A stretch of 6,249 nucleotides of DNA from contig JANQRM010000637.1 of the NCBI GenBank assembly GCA_028284565.1, forward strand, positions 1-6,249. The letters run 5' to 3'. A program made the translations under genes and the position numbers. Under the pieces are notes generated by a model. It saw only the letters and a list, made by a program, of their open reading frames with translations, was not told the DNA's origin and searched no databases. Shown piece by piece: positions 5,841 through 6,249 of the stretch (positions are counted from its first letter, which is position 1; each line of letters begins with the position of its first letter). This DNA comes from Anaerolineae bacterium (GTDB taxonomy: Bacteria; Chloroflexota; Anaerolineae; Aggregatilineales; Phototrophicaceae).

Positions 5841-5869
5841 ATTATAGAAAATATTGCGTCAGATAAACC
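5841..5869 (-). promoter_or_regulatory. Candidate promoter for the 5517-5792 gene
   Basis: A perfect TATAAT -10 box lies on the minus strand at 5846-5841. The -35 region (GGTTTA, 17-bp spacer, about 5869-5864) is weak and overlaps the palindrome at 5865-5878, which suggests regulated rather than constitutive use. Confidence 0.5.
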
Positions 5870-5878
5870 TTAAGGTTT
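5865..5878. repeat. Perfect 14-bp palindrome in the divergent promoter region
   Basis: AAACCTTAAGGTTT is its own reverse complement with no loop, so it fits a dimeric protein-binding site better than an RNA hairpin. It covers the -35 region of the minus-strand promoter. Confidence 0.6.
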
Positions 5879-5898
5879 TTATGTGAATTGTAATTTCG

Positions 5899-5928
5899 TT
5901 GTCGGTTTCTTAAGAATTGCGATAAGAT
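5899..5928 (+). promoter_or_regulatory. Candidate promoter for the secreted protein gene, with internal palindrome
   Basis: TTGTCG (5899-5904), an 18-bp spacer and TAAGAT (5923-5928) form a moderate promoter on the plus strand. The spacer contains the 10-bp palindrome TTCTTAAGAA (5907-5916), which shares a CTTAAG core with the palindrome at 5865-5878. The leader would be about 35 nt. Confidence 0.35.
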
Positions 5929-5969
5929 AGCCCCAACTGTAATCATTTTCGTTATGGTAAAGGCATTTA

Positions 5970-6249
5970 ATGTTTAGGCAAAAATCTATATCCTTATTCT
6001 TATTATTTGTGTTCCTATTCCTCTTCACAGGAGTCACTGCAATTCATGCGATGCCCCGAACTTGTGCAGATATTAACAATGTCTCACAGACAGGGATCAG
6101 TGGGGTGAGTACAACCGTTTCTTTTCAGGCAACGCTCTCAGCTGGAGACACAATTTTTGCAGTAGCTAGCCATACGAATCCCAATCAAATTGTGATTCGC
6201 GCGAATGGGAGTACGGTAGCTACGGGCAATTATCCGGGTCCGGTATCCT
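5970..6249 (+). CDS. Secreted protein, N-terminal part, cut by the window edge
   Basis: The frame opens at ATG 5970 and stays open for 93 codons to the window edge. AAAGG at 5959-5963 is a well-placed ribosome-binding site (6-nt spacer). The N-terminus is a classical signal peptide: Arg3 and Lys5, then a hydrophobic core (SLFLLFVFLFLF, about 8-19), and a probable cleavage after an Ala near residue 24 or 27 (VTAIHA). The mature part begins MPRTCADINN and continues with short alternating strands and Gly/Asn turns. The segment AGDTIFAVASH followed by IVIRANGSTVATG resembles a bacterial beta-sandwich domain such as the pre-peptidase C-terminal type, but the match is only suggestive. One cysteine is present in the visible mature part (Cys32). 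It is therefore likely exported to the cell surface or medium, and its function is unknown. It is divergent from the small membrane protein gene. Confidence 0.75.
   Translation, partial: MFRQKSISLFLLFVFLFLFTGVTAIHAMPRTCADINNVSQTGISGVSTTVSFQATLSAGDTIFAVASHTNPNQIVIRANGSTVATGNYPGPVS

Noticed and set aside
5954..5977. Seven-codon frame (MVKAFNV) overlapping the start of the secreted protein gene
   Set aside because: It has no ribosome-binding site of its own and no sign of being a leader peptide.

Overview
The window is a chromosomal segment of a free-living bacterium with moderate GC (near 50% in most genes). No phage, IS, CRISPR or RNA gene is visible. The best taxonomic clue is a Ycf45/SpoIIIAA-type ATPase with a C-terminal R3H domain, an architecture known mainly from cyanobacteria, plastids and Chloroflexota. 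The signal-less HtrA-type proteases, the tandem GNAT-like protein and the intergenic palindromes make a Chloroflexota (Anaerolineae-like) genome my preferred guess, but this is inference.

Layout. Positions 1-1330 (minus strand) carry two tandem, paralogous trypsin/HtrA-like serine proteases. The upstream one is complete, with a catalytic domain and a PDZ domain. The downstream one is cut by the window edge. A 28-bp palindromic repeat lies between them. Positions 1331-1529 are a divergent intergenic region, and 1530-2144 (plus) encodes a membrane-anchored acidic protein. Positions 2145-2676 form an AT-rich island: a small, unrecognised two-helix membrane protein gene (minus) with a TTAG-rich repeat at one end and a second palindrome of the same family as the one at 326-353 at the other.

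Positions 2677-5252 (minus) are a two-gene unit: a tandem GNAT-like protein whose 3' end overlaps by 16 bp the start of the R3H ATPase gene. Two sigma70-like promoters lie upstream of it. The inner one falls inside the longest possible reading frame and supports a start at 5252. Positions 5470-5792 (minus) hold a small two-helix membrane protein with a clear intrinsic terminator. Positions 5793-5969 are a divergent promoter region with two CTTAAG-centred palindromes 40 bp apart. Positions 5970-6249 begin a secreted protein that runs off the right edge.

Functional picture. The protease pair suggests proteolytic quality control or regulation, apparently on the cytoplasmic side because neither protein has an export signal. 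The GNAT-R3H ATPase pair is probably co-expressed, and a nucleic-acid-linked role is likely but undefined. The main signals worth pursuing are the palindrome family with same-strand G-U wobbles, the AT-rich gene island bracketed by repeats, and the GNAT-ATPase coupling.
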